From assembly GCA_029204225.1 (NCBI GenBank), contig CM055108.1:8986601-9050600 (forward strand): a stretch of DNA of 64,000 bases, given 5' to 3'. The notes beneath the pieces are model-generated. The model was not told the DNA's origin, did no database searches, and saw only the letters and a list, made by a program, of their open reading frames with translations. The translations under genes were made by a program, and so were the position numbers. Below, one piece after another: positions 44,680-56,629 of the stretch; within the stretch, counting starts at the first letter, position 1, and each line of letters opens with the position of its first letter. The stretch comes from Diphasiastrum complanatum (taxonomy: Eukaryota > Streptophyta > Lycopodiopsida > Lycopodiales > Lycopodiaceae).

Positions 44680-46110
44680 TAACACTCTCTCTCTACGACA
44701 ACTTTGCAGTCTTACTCTCTGAAGTTAAACGTCTACGCAAGCACTATCACAAACAGTGGACCAAAGAGACTTCAGATTCAGTGTCCAATCCAAAAATGAT
44801 ATATGGTGGCTGATAGTTTTTCAGGTAATTATTTTCTTTATTAACTAGGTTTTATTCCTTACCTAAATTTATAATTCATATTTAACTAAGTTGGTTTTAT
44901 TCATTGGACAGGTACTGAAGGAGAATCACGATATATTATCATGGATATTCTCTAGGACATCTTACCCTAGGATCATCAAGGACCATATGGAAGGAAGATT
45001 TCTCAATGTTCCAAAAGTTGGAGACTTCGAAGTTGAATGGCACTTAGCAGGTGATTTAAAAACATTGAAATGCATGTATAATATCTCTCACAGTGCTACA
45101 TCTAAAAATCCTTGTTTATACTGCATGAAAATGACAAAAAGTGTAACTAGAAGTACAAGAATTACTAGAGAAAATGCAGATTCAAACTAGAAGCCAGTAT
45201 TGCCTATTCCCTTGAAAAATGTGCATGTCTGCACTCTTCATGCAGAAGCTAGGATAATAGAAAAGCTTGTTTATCTTCATATAGTTTTTGCATGGAATAG
45301 TAAGCCAACATCTGTAGCAAAGGAAGTTAGAAGATGTTTTATCAAAAACAGGACTGCATAAGAGACATGTCAAAATACCAAAAGATGAAAAGCTTTCTGG
45401 AAAGTTAGGAAATATGCCAACTAAGCCAAGCATCAGAGGAGCAAAAGCATGTCGATTCCTATCAAACCATACTAGTAAGGCATCAAACATTCAACACTCA
45501 GTCTGGAAAGAAATCATTGCTGCCACTGAGGACTTAGGAGTGACCGGCAAATCAAGATTATTGAATGTTGATATATGGAGAAAGCTTGACAGTATAATTA
45601 AAATATTAAGAAAAGAAATTTTTTTTGATACTGATAAGAGAGCTCTACAAAAGACTTGTGTCGATTTTGTTGATGCAGTATTAAAAGCATGGGGAGAAGA
45701 TCACATCACTCATTACATGGTTAGTATGCATGCTCAGAGTAGCTTTCAATTCACGTATTTATTTTGTTTCAAGTTTAGGATTGACATTACGCTTTTGACA
45801 TGTGCAGCACATACTAAGTGATCATACATCATTTTTTGCAAACACATATGGAAGCCAAGTGTTTGGTCATCACAAGGGATGGAGAAGTCACATTGGCAAG
45901 CACAAGTAGCATTTCATCAAAATACACAACATGGAGGAACCAATGAAAAACGAAACTATATTTGCCAATTATTTTAGTGGTTCTACCGTAGAGTTCAAAT
46001 TCAACTGATCACCAAATCTTCAAATTATGACAAATTCAAAAAAGCTTGCAAATTCATTGGGCATCATAGAAGCTAAAAATTCAGAGCTACAAAGGTGCTA
46101 CAAATGTAAA
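44676..46110 (+). pseudogene. Decayed multi-exon gene, transposase-like family (uncertain)
   Basis: Exon 1 (to 44824) encodes VLLSEVKRLRKHYHKQWTKE. Intron 44825-44911 (GTAATT...GGACAG). Exon 2 (44912-45719) has KENHDILSWIFSRTSYPR, EWHLAGDLKTLKCMYNIS, a CLYC pair, then after an in-frame TAG (45188) VHVCTLHAEARIIEKLVYLH, a second stop and frame change near 45359, and FVDAVLKAWGEDHITHYM. Intron 45720-45807 (GTTAGT...GTGCAG). Exon 3 begins HILSDHTSFFANTYGS and, after a frameshift near 45862, QGMEKSHWQAQVAF and NTQHGG, with a TAG near 45977. The order GDLK-CXXC, THYMHIL and QGMEKSH resembles, from memory, uncharacterised transposon-like proteins in several eukaryotes; this is not verified. At least three disabling changes. 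Confidence 0.55.
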
Positions 46111-46142
46111 CTGTATTCACAATATTCAATATATACAAAGTT

Positions 46143-46785
46143 TCATTCAGAGGGATCTGATATATCCTCTTGTCCAATTGTTGTGCTATCATGCAATAAC
46201 TCCCTACTTGCATATGCATCCAGAAGATGTGCATTGTCCTTGTTACCACTCAATTCTATATACATTGCATACAATGAATAATGGAAACTCCTTAATGGTA
46301 CAATCCCATCTGCAAATCCTAATATGTTCAAAACATAAGATCTCTTCAAAAAAATTATTCTATTTGCTCTCGCAAATTTATGTCCACCTAGATAATAAGA
46401 TAAGGCTTTCACAGCCATTATCATAGTCTCTCCAACTGGATTGAGTTTGGAATGAGCAACACAAATCTCATTATTTTGAAAGTGCCTCAAGTAGTGGCCG
46501 AGGCCACTGTCCCTATGGAAAGATGATGAATGTTGTCTGAAGCCCCCTCGACGAGTAGCAAAGTCATCGATCAAAAGTGTATTCTGCAATTACAAAATTG
46601 GATTTTTTAGTAAATAAAATTTAGCAGAACACATACATCAGATAAACATATAGTAAAACTTTTAAACTTACACATTCATCAACATCTGCTACAACTACAT
46701 CGGGATGATCTATATTGTGACCACCTATTGAAGAAGAGTCATCATCAAATTTCATAACTGATGGACGAGGAAATCCTAGCTGGGC
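46143..46785 (-). pseudogene. Spliced gene fragment of unknown family
   Basis: The minus strand has an exon (about 46785-46682) ending DHPDVVVADVDEC, a donor GTAAGT (46676-46681), a 98-bp intron, an acceptor TTGTAATTGCAG ending at 46584, and a second exon (46583-46143) that stays in frame for about 147 residues to a TGA: NTLLIDDFATRRGGF, GLGHYLRHFQNNEICVAHSK, ALSYYLGGHKFARANRI. The splice keeps the frame. The 5' end is cut at about 46786 by a copia LTR fragment. It is convergent with the transposase-like gene (33 bp apart). No family recognised; no disabling change seen in what remains. It may be a host gene or the second gene of a DNA transposon. Confidence 0.5.
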
Positions 46786-46945
46786 TTAGAATGTATGGTT
46801 GTATCAGACGTCTAATTGCTTCGCTTCCTTATTGTTGATCTAAGTTATGGTCTGAAACTATAGTTTGGTAATTTAAAATCTCCTATTATGATTTCTATGT
46901 TGAGTTCTCTTTCCTATTCCGCACTTAATCACAAGAGACCCAACA
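46786..46945 (+). repeat. Copia LTR fragment
   Basis: 46826-46945 matches 9860-9961 (GGTCTGAAACTATAGTTTGG, GAGTTCTCTTTCCTATTC-GCACTTAATCA, ends CCCAACA). The left part is diverged or truncated. Confidence 0.8.
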
Positions 46946-46948
46946 GAT

Positions 46949-46960
46949 TGGTATCAGACT
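46949..46960 (+). promoter_or_regulatory. Primer-binding site, initiator-Met tRNA type
   Basis: TGGTATCAGACT, three bases after the LTR end (GAT spacer); ten of twelve positions match the canonical site. Confidence 0.75.
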
Positions 46961-47020
46961 GATCGTTCCAAACTACTATTAGTATTCGAGACCGTTTTAC
47001 AATTTCTTAGATCATTCATC

Positions 47021-47306
47021 ATGGAAGGAACATCTTCAGAAATCTACTTAATCAATAAGTTCAATGGTGATGACTTCCACATGTGGAAGTTCAAAATGAA
47101 GATGATACTCACTGAATTTTTTTTTTTGGGGATATATCAACGGTTCGATAGCCAAGCCAGCTGAACCTGATATGCTGACCACATGGGCAGTTTAGGATGG
47201 CAAAGCTCTTGCCATTGTATCTCTGAATCTTAAAAATTCACAGATAGCTCATGTAGCTAATTGTTCCAACTCCAAAGAGGCATGGGACATGTTAGCGGAT
47301 TCTAGG
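47021..47306 (+). pseudogene. Ty1/copia gag N-terminus
   Basis: ATG at 47021 starts a gag of the TGTTGG-LTR family: IYLINKFNGDDFHMWKFKMK, a frame break at a run of ten T's (47119-47128), then NGSIAKPAEPDMLTTWAV with one stop, and AHVANCSNSKEAWDML. Truncated near 47306. Confidence 0.8.
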
Positions 47307-48399
47307 GAATCCTTAGATGCCAAGCCAAGCTGAAGACATAGAGTATCTCTCACCAATGACCGAGGAGGTCTCAGAAGGAGGAGAGCAGAAGAAGCTAAGA
47401 GCCGAGCATGAGAGCCAGGAATTACTAGCTAGGAAGATAGTTATTATCTATGTGAGCCTACATGGTGTATCCTAGAGAAGGAACGACCATGTAGGAGCTA
47501 GTAATATTTCCTAGGCATTGTAAATAAGCATAGACCCCCTTAAATGATTTAGAGTGAGCCACCTTTTGATGGTGACCTCTAGTGGAAGGGCAAATTCCAC
47601 TTGTATTTTCCAAATTAGTGGAATTGCCACTTGGGCTCCACATGGACAACCTTCTTGCTTATTTAAGGGCCCCGCTCTCTTGTGAGGGAGGTTTGATTGT
47701 ATTGTCAATTGCTCTTGAGTTAGTAAAGAGGATATTCCACGAGTTCTTGATGATTGTAAAGTTCCTTGTTCATGGCAATCTTCTCGAGTGAAATTTCTAT
47801 GAGCATGTCTGATTTCCTTTTGTGTTTGTGGATTAATTAGATTTCTTGCTTTCTCTCTTGCTTGTGGAATGTAGATGTGGATTAGCTTTCTTGTTTCTTG
47901 ATTTTGTAGTTTCAGCATACAAGTAAACTATAGAGGCTGAGATTGTGGATTTGATTTGCATACCTTCTAACAATCTTGTCCTTGATTGTCCTTGGGCATT
48001 TCAAACATCAGGAAATGGGTGTTTCTTGATCCTTGGGCTACTAGAGTGCTGTTAGAAAACTAGTTTTCTTGTTTCTTGTTTCTTGCTGAGTAGCTTAATC
48101 TTGTCATTGCTTTGTTCTCTTATTTTCGTAGATAGATTGTAGATTTGCTCCCTAATTCAGAACATTGATCTATATTGAGCTAGGACTGGTTGCATGGCTT
48201 GTAAATGCATTTAGCTGAGTAACATATCTACCTCTCCCCACTAACAGGCTGGGAATACACATTTTAATATGAGAAACACTTTTTCCTGGAAATCGTTCCA
48301 ACAAGAAGATTAAACTGTAAAGAATTGTAACCAACGGAAGTAACAAAAAGAAGAACGATAAAGAATTGTGTTCACAGATTCAGTGGGAATTTGTGAACA
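47307..48399 (+). other. Probable LTR of the following gypsy element
   Basis: Non-coding. TATTTAAG at 47660-47667 followed by GGGCCCCGCTCTCTTGTGAGGG looks like an LTR promoter/transcription start, and the stretch ends in GTGAACA just before a gypsy-type primer site. The left LTR end could not be placed. The 135-residue minus frame at 47511-47918 is not supported. Confidence 0.4.
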
Positions 48400-48401
48400 T
48401 T

Positions 48402-48419
48402 TGGCGCCATTCCACAGCT
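48402..48419 (+). promoter_or_regulatory. Gypsy-type primer-binding site
   Basis: TGGCGCCATTCCACAGCT, preceded by TT. The TGGCGCC core is typical of Athila/Tat-like plant gypsy elements; the rest deviates. Confidence 0.6.
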
Positions 48420-48784
48420 ACATAGACACTGATCCAAGCCAACCCTTTAGATCTGTGCTGCTAAACTATAGCTCTGAAGTCTCACATGCACATCATTACC
48501 AAGCTCGTCACTTTCATCTCGACCGACGCACAGCTCCATTTTTTACTGAGGCTTCACGCTCCTCCCCTAGCCGAGTTCCATGACTCTCTTTTGGACCGGA
48601 CGAAACCTTGTTTCATTTACCCATTGAAACTATGCACTCACTCTCGACAGAACCACTACTCGCAATATCTTGTCAAGTCCTGAGTTAAATCTTAACCGAT
48701 GCTCATCGATGAAATCTCACCTGAGCCTTTACGTTGAAATCTCACCTGGAGCATCTGTTGAAATTTCAACCGAAGACATCCTGT

Positions 48785-48928
48785 CAGATCTCGATCGATG
48801 TCTCCTCTCAGATCTCGACCAACGCCTCCAATCAGATCTCGACCGATGCCTCCTCTCAGATCTCGACCGATGCCTCCTCTCAGATCTCGACCGACGCCTC
48901 CTCTCAGATCTCGACCGATGCCTCCTAT
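48785..48928. repeat. Six tandem 24-bp units
   Basis: CAGATCTCGACC-AYGCCTCC starts at 48785, 48809, 48833, 48857, 48881 and 48905: exact 24-bp period. Degenerate TCTCAA-CGGAGCC units continue to about 49140. It lies in the leader of the gypsy element. The 86-residue frame through it is a by-product of a period divisible by three. Confidence 0.9.
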
Positions 48929-49189
48929 AAATTCTTGACCGGAGCCTATGTAGAATATCGACCGAAGCCCTGTCTTAGATCTCAACCGAAGCAGCTGCTC
49001 AATTCTCAACTAGAGCCCATATCTCAATTCTCAACCGGAGCCAATTTATCAGATCTCAACTGGAGTGATCTATCAAATCTCAACCGACACACTCTGTAAA
49101 ATCTCAAACGGAGCCCATCGCTCAATTCTCAACCAGAGCCAGCTGCACCACAGTTAACCGCAGCAACTGCAACGAGCCTCCAACTATCG

Positions 49190-49404
49190 TATTCAACCAC
49201 ATTCAACCGCAAATAGACCACATTCCAACCACATCCGCCCTTGAACCATAGCACCCACATTCAACTACAAATAGACCACATTCCAACTGCATCCGCCCTT
49301 GAACCGTAGCAACAATATTCAACCACAAATAGACCACATTTCAACCACATCCGCCCTTGAACCATAGCGACCGCATTCAACTGCAAACAGACCACATTCC
49401 AACC
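49190..49404. repeat. 58-bp tandem repeat, about 3.7 units
   Basis: AAATAGACCACATTCCAAC recurs at 49211, 49269, 49327 and 49385 (as AAACAG), with CATCCGCCCTTGAACC between. Confidence 0.9.
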
Positions 49405-49698
49405 GAGAGCTTTGACTTCCAATCTGAACCAAGTCAACTTCCAATCAAAGTCAACTTTCTTTTTTAACTGGTCTCAGTGTTTGTCAAATACCACAGTTCC
49501 TTGCAAAACCCTAACACAAAAAACAAAACCAAAACAACTGTGCCATTTGGACACCACCACAGTAATCTCTGACAAAAAAATTTTAAAAATTCAAAAAAAA
49601 AAATACCAAAACCACAAAACAAAAACACAAACACTAGTACAATTACCAAAGAGTCCAAGAGGCCTATTTACCCAATCCTAAGACACTCTAGAGTTATT

Positions 49699-51165
49699 AT
49701 GGATCGTCCTTACGATCCAAATTCCACAGAGGACTATCCACCAGAGATGGTCTCCCCATCTACTGAACAGGCTCGATTCAATCGATATTCTAGGATGAAA
49801 TCCCAAGTCCAAGAGCCATCAACAAATCCATTTCACCGATGGGAACCAATGCATTTTGAAGCTCCATACGATCGACCGCATTTTCATGCTGCAGAATCTT
49901 CACATGCACGAGCTCACTTAAATGGAGCTTTTGCAAATAATGTTCCACGTACTGAAAAACGTACTCCAAAGCTAGATTCACCTAAGTATGACGATAACAC
50001 TGATCCTCAAAAATTTCTTCAAGTCTTTGAGAATGCATGTGATGTCTATGGGGAGACATCACCAGACGCCATGGTACAGTTCTTCTCGATGACCATGATC
50101 GATCAAGCACGAGAATGGCTTTTTAACCTTGATCGTGAAGATAAACGAGACTGGTCACTCTTGAAGGAGGCATTTATCAAACGCTTCAAGCCATTTTGCT
50201 TGATCAAAAGTCTTTTTGTCAAGCTAAGTAACATCAAAATGACAAAAGATGAGAAAGTACGTGACTACATTGAACGATTTAAATGATTAAAAAGTCAGGT
50301 ACAAGAACAACCCACTGAGTCTATGCTCATAATTTGGTTCCTCGTTGGACTCCCATGATGGATACGACGTGGACTTCGCTCCAATGATGAATACACATCA
50401 TTGAAACAAGCCATGTTTGATGCCATTCAGGAGGAAGACGAGGGATCAGATGTCGATAAGCCACGTGAATGGAGAGCACATTGTGCTGTCCAAGAAGCTC
50501 GACCAAATGAGGAAACACAAGAGCAGGTATGGAAAACACAAATGGAGTTGCTTAACCAACAACACCAGCAACAGATGGAGAAGCTCACGAAAGAGTTTCA
50601 AAACACTCTTAAGTCTATCCAGAGTTCCAAGCCCGAACAGTTACCCACTAGCCAAATTCACCATAGATGAGAGAACACATGGTGCCCTCACTGTCGAGGT
50701 GCACACACTGGCAATGAGTGCCCTTCATACCAACCGGTCCCAGATACTTCATTGATCAAATGTGACATCTACGACTTTATGGGTCATACCTCACTCTATT
50801 GCTATTATAACCCGAGGAACCAGCCTCACAACCAGTCAAGGGGACATTATCAACCTCCTCGACAACAGTTTGTTTCACAGAACCAACACCAGCATTACCC
50901 ACCACAAAACAACCAAGTCCATATACGAGAGTTGCCCAGACAATCTAGACATGAACCTCAACCACAGCTGGCGCTCTTAGGACCACCTCCACAGGGACAA
51001 CAAGACCTAGGAGCACAAAAACATCGACATCCTTGAGAATCTGCACAAACACATCTTGTAGAAAACTCCTACGATCACTCATATCATCACGATACAACAC
51101 TTCCATCTACTAGTTCCCAACTATATCAAACTGACATCTTAGCAGCATATTCCCTGTTTTTCAGC
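49699..51165 (+). pseudogene. Ty3/gypsy gag, interrupted only by TGA codons
   Basis: ATG at 49699. The frame continues to about 51165 without a frameshift but with TGA at 50284, 50356, 50668 and 51034. The retrotransposon gag domain is at residues 100-195 (DPQKFLQVFENACDVYGE, QAREWLFNLDRE, FKPF). After it come a Gln/Glu-rich coiled-coil-like part (QMELLNQQHQQQMEKL) and two zinc knuckles: CPHCRGAHTGNEC (CX2CX3HX4C) and CDIYDFMGHTSLYC, where the second Cys is Tyr. A Gln/Pro-rich tail follows. pol is missing. Capsid protein of an Athila/Tat-like gypsy element. Confidence 0.85.
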
Positions 51166-52214
<1,049 letters not shown>

Positions 52215-52715
52215 CCGAAGTTGTCGATGACTGGGTAAATCATTAATCAAGCTATTTTAGCTTACACGACATCCCAGCGGAAAAGCAGATATTGTCAGTT
52301 TTGTTGTTTCTTGACGGCAAGGCCTCCTCATGGGAGAGGGCCCTACCCATGAAACCGATGACTTAGGTTGGATTCCTGGTGGAATTCTGTAAGGCTTTAG
52401 TCACAATTGACAATCTGATTGAAAATTTGGTTTATTAACTACAAAAAGGGCAACCGAGAATTTGGACACTAATGTCTAGGAGTTCTTGGATTTTTTTGGC
52501 CAAAGTGCCGCTTTTTGAAAGGAAGTTGGCACAGTGGCAGTGAATTCTTGGACTACAAGCCAATTTTCAAAACGAGTGCGAACGGTATATCCTCCAATCT
52601 TTGGAAGATGATATTCGTGTGGCCAAGACCTATGATAGCACCGTGGATGCCTCGCAAAAAAGCACGCAAGGCCAAATGGCCTCGAAGCCTAAGATGGAAA
52701 AGACTAAAATAAACG
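52215..52715 (+). pseudogene. Probable Ty3/gypsy gag relic
   Basis: Frameshifted but recognisable: LHDIPAEKQILSVL-like start, FLDGKASSWERALPM (L.G.A..W signature of the gag domain), FLVEFCKALVTIDN, then QANFQNECERYILQSLEDDI and AKTYDSTVDASQK. Stops and frame changes throughout. Lineage is uncertain. Confidence 0.5.
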
Positions 52716-54789
52716 AAAAAAAGTAGCTTTTTGATATGCTTGATACTGAGGTGTACCAACACGCTATGAAAGTAAAAACAAGTGGAGCCAATATCATGAG
52801 TTTATTCCCACTCATTTCTAAAAAAGTTGGAATTGTTACTCTGAAGTTGGAATGTGGAATTCCCAAGAACTTCAATGGTACTGGTGGTATTAATTTCAAT
52901 CGATTTATGTATTCTTTATACAAGTCTGGATTTTGAGACACTTTGATCAAGAAGTGAAGGGCCTTCATGGAGGAAGAACTTGTGGTATGGGACGACACAT
53001 GTGATTCCAAACTGAAGATCTAAAACTAACTGGATCAGTTGACCGTAGTAAAGCCATAAATCTGATTGATGCCAAATACTATGGGTCATAAAACAAGTGT
53101 TTTGTTAGAAATTTGAGATATTGGTCATGACCCCTTATGGATATCTCAAAATTACAAAACAGAAAACCCGCAAGCTATTTCTTTGTGAATTTCTTTAACA
53201 TTTCTTAACTCGATTTCTTGTGATTCTTTGGAAGGTAATTCTTATTACCCGTTGACCTTGGATGATGTCACATGAATGGTTAATGCAATCATTTTCTAAA
53301 TGTTTTCCTTGCATGAATTTTCAAAAAGTCCTTTTCTGATTTACGAGTCAATTCTCAGTGTTGGTAATGAAGAAGATCTTTTGATAAGTCATTCACGAAA
53401 ATGTGTTGGGACATTATTAGTATTCGGTTACAATGATGCAGCACCTTTCTTGACTTTCAAGTTTTTCTCGGATTTCTTCTTGAAAACTTTTTTTAAAGGC
53501 AAATCTAGATTGATATGCACCTCTTGGAAGAGAGAGTTATCAAGGAGAAACGTCTATCATAGATTCCAGGAGGAATCTGATGTATGAATAGATGACAGAC
53601 CTATTTCAAGAATCAGAAATGATAGGATATATTGATATTACAAAAATTCTTTAAAGATTTTAGTAGATATCTGGTTTGAAGATTTAAGAGAAGGAAATTA
53701 GAAAACACTCTTGTAGTAGAAGAGTTGTTGATCACAAGTCTGGTTGATTTGTGTTAGAACTAGGGCATTCTATTGCAAGATGGTGGTTTTAATCAACTTG
53801 ACCTTAGTGAGGACTGAGATCCGTGGGTTGATGCAAGGAAGGAAATTCATGCTAATACTATATTCTTTTGAGGTAATCTCCGGTTGAGATTTTGGTTGTG
53901 GAATAGCACTCTTTGAGAAATATTCTCTCTTAGAGGATAATCAAGTTACAGGATTCTTGGTTAAGAAAGTATTGTGTACAGATCAAGTGATATATGTAGA
54001 GATATGTTATGTGGTGAATCTTTCTGTGATCATAAACCTTTTGTAAAAACTTTTGATCTTGTGGATCTACAAAAGATTCCTTGGACTAAGTTTATTTGCA
54101 TGCACAAACTAGTCGTTTAAACATAGACATATTGATGAAAATTGTGTAGAGACAATTTCTCGCTAGGTTATAGTAATTTCTCATTGAGAATTGCTTATTG
54201 ACTTAGAATTGATTTAGAATGAAATCAAATGTGGTGTTTTGGTACCACACCTACACATTTAAATATTTTTTGAATCTGATACAACTAACCGAGTCAGGAG
54301 CGCTACTTCTGAGTTAGTTATTTGAATCAACAAAATAACCTCTCTTATGGATATTATTGTTGAAATGTATTGCTTATAGGTTGCAACCTTTATGGGTCAA
54401 GTTTGGATTTATTTAAGGGTTTATGTGCATAGAACACCCAAGAACTTTTGGCCTTATCTTTTCTCGATTGGAAAAAATAGAATGCTATCCTGGAAGACTT
54501 AGGAGAGTTGGATAGTTGTTGGTTGCCAAAAGTTAGAACTTCACGTAATGAGGTTCCGATGAATCTTGAGCTAGTCTAAATAAGAACTTAAGAATGATTG
54601 AATCTAGACGTATTCTGGATGGGATCCTAATTTTGGAATGACACTTGGTGCCATGGCTAAAGTAAGGCCATTTCTTTGATTACAATGATCCTTATATAGA
54701 CACCATAAGTGAGTTGGAAAAGTCTGAAACTTTCCTGATGGAAAGGACTTTTTGGAACAACTCACGTGTCTTCTAAAAATTGTGATGGT
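52716..54789. other. Long stretch without recognised gene
   Basis: Several frames of 60-130 codons occur (for example 53300-53587 plus), none with motifs I can name. It probably contains decayed gypsy internal sequence, since gag lies to the left and integrase to the right, but I cannot show it. Confidence 0.35.
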
Positions 54790-55140
54790 AAGGACTACCA
54801 TGAAAGCATCTGATTTTGCCCAAGTAATTGTAGAACGTTTTTTTAGACTTTACGGATTACCAAGTGACATTATTGTGAGTGATCGTGATCCAAGGTTTAC
54901 TGGTCACTTTTGGTCGGCCGTATTCAGTGAACTAGAGACGACTTCAAGCTTAAGTTCTTCTGACCATTGGTCAGACGGATAGAACAAATCAGGTGAGGGA
55001 GAAAATGCTTCGAGCATATTTTCTAGCAGCAATCTCATTGGGAAGTGTATCTACCCTTGATCGAGTATCTACGTTCTCTTATTAAGTATAGGACAGAATC
55101 CGATGAATTATGATTGACCAATCATAGTTTAGATTCTAGT
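54790..55140 (+). pseudogene. Ty3/gypsy integrase fragment
   Basis: FFRLYGLPSDIIVSDRDPRF and TGHFWSAVF contain the second core Asp; after frame changes VREKMLRAYF and a HWEVYLPLIEYLRSLIKYRT-like run follow, corresponding to the region after the catalytic Glu. The Glu motif itself (QTDGQTE) is degraded to a stop (TDGStop). Confidence 0.7.
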
Positions 55141-55992
55141 TATACTTGATCGTTTAAGAGAAGGATTACCTACGAGATCAAAAGATCAAATGATATTTGC
55201 ATTTTCATTGCAATCTCCTCGGAGAGGAAGTTATCCTCGGTGGAGATCAAGTAATATCAAGCATTTGGATACCGGTTATGGCCGTGCGTGCTTATATGCA
55301 GTTTTGAAAAAAAGAAAAATAGCAGCTTCTTCTGAATACCAAAATTCTGTACAACTTTCAAAACTTTCAAATTCTGTTCATCTTTTTTCTTCACTTCATA
55401 AAATGCTTGGAAATTTTCAAATACCTGGAATTCGGGTCTTCTTCCAGCTTGAGATGATACAATCACAAGGGTGACTATTCTATTCACAGCCCATCATAAC
55501 CTGGTAGGCTTAGGAACCCGATTTATCTTGAAGTTCCAGTTGAAACTTCAGTCTCAACAACTAGCATCCCAGACCATCTGGGAAGTCTAATTTTTGCAGG
55601 TACAAAACAAACTACTTAATCTACGAACCCCCATCTATACCATCTGAAGTCTCAAATAAAGAGCTAAGTTCTATGTGCCCCGAAGATTCTGATATACCAG
55701 GAAAATAAGCCCTGTCATTAAAAAAATGCTCACACTACCTTTTATCAACATCTACTTGCCAAGTGATGCCTGTAAGGGCCATATGGTTGGACAACCCTGA
55801 TACAGAATTCAGTTACCCAGATGTATTGCAACAAAAGTTTTTTGATCAAAGATAGGCTCACTGCAGATTATTCTAGCTGATGATATACTGCACTAGCTCT
55901 TCCGAAAGTTTGCCATGTGCCTGCCAAATTGAAAAATAAATTGTTTTCATCTTCTGAACAAAAGACGTTATAACAGAAGCAGCAAAGATATG
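55141..55992. other. Unidentified spacer
   Basis: No supported feature. A branch/acceptor-like end (TATGTAG) at 55992 precedes the exon-like frame below. Confidence 0.35.
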
Positions 55993-56550
55993 TAGGAAAA
56001 GCTGAAGCTCACAAGTGAAAAATCACGTGAAAGTAACGCATGTGAAGAATTGGCTCACATCCCAAGACAGAAACTACGTGACCCGCTACATTTGCCTCAA
56101 ATATACGAGCTTGTTGAGCCTGCAGCATTCCTTCGTATGGGGTCCCAACTAGCTGGCATACTTGAAGAAGTGCATCCCATGTGTTCATCTGTCGTTACCA
56201 AAATAATAGAGAGATCATCCAATCAACTAAAAAAATATAATAGTGACTGGCTTGAACTAAACCGACCACTGCATTAGAGCAAAAGATTAAAAGAAAAAGG
56301 AGAATGTATACAAGGGGATGGGAATTTTGCTGAAGGACTTGACACAAAATTAAGTGCCTTGGATCTTGATGGGCTATTACAACAAAAACCAGAGAACAAG
56401 AATCACAGAACAAGTGGACAAAGTTGCTTCGAAACTGCACACAGAAGTTCCAACTTTTTCAAATTACTACTTGTAGCTTATGCCATAAGAGCAATGAGTA
56501 TTTGCAGCCAATTCAGCTTCATTCTTGCCACATCTTTAGCTTTAAGTGGA
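55993..56550 (+). pseudogene. Exon-like frame of unknown gene
   Basis: From a possible splice acceptor (ATGTAG, ending at 55992) one frame runs about 186 codons with a single TAG at 56275: KLRDPLHLPQIYELVEPAAF, RMGSQLAGILEEVHPMCSS, IIERSSNQLKKYNSDWLELN, then LSALDLDGLLQQKPENK and a hydrophobic end. The composition is unlike the retroelements, and codon choice looks coding. It is cut by LTR-like sequence at 56551. No family recognised. Alternatives: a host gene exon or a chance frame; the long open run favours the former. Confidence 0.4.
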
Positions 56551-56629
56551 TGTTGGGGGCTGACTAGGTTTGATACAATATGCCTATCTAATATGGCATA
56601 TTGTACAATATGCCTATCTAATATGGCTA
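56551..56629 (+). repeat. Partial duplicate of the LTR start
   Basis: TGTTGGGGGCTG-CTAGGTTT and ACAATATGCCTATCTAATATGGC appear here and again at 56630-56675, the second word three times in all (about 56575, 56604 and 56654). Confidence 0.75.

Noticed and set aside
47511-47918. 135-residue minus-strand frame
   Set aside because: Runs antisense to an LTR-like promoter region and has no recognisable motif.
48785-48928. CRISPR-like regular repeats
   Set aside because: The 24-bp units are directly adjacent with no spacers, in a plant gypsy leader.
48670-48930. Small repetitive protein with SDLDRCLL repeats
   Set aside because: A frame open only because the repeat period is a multiple of three; it lies in a retroelement leader.
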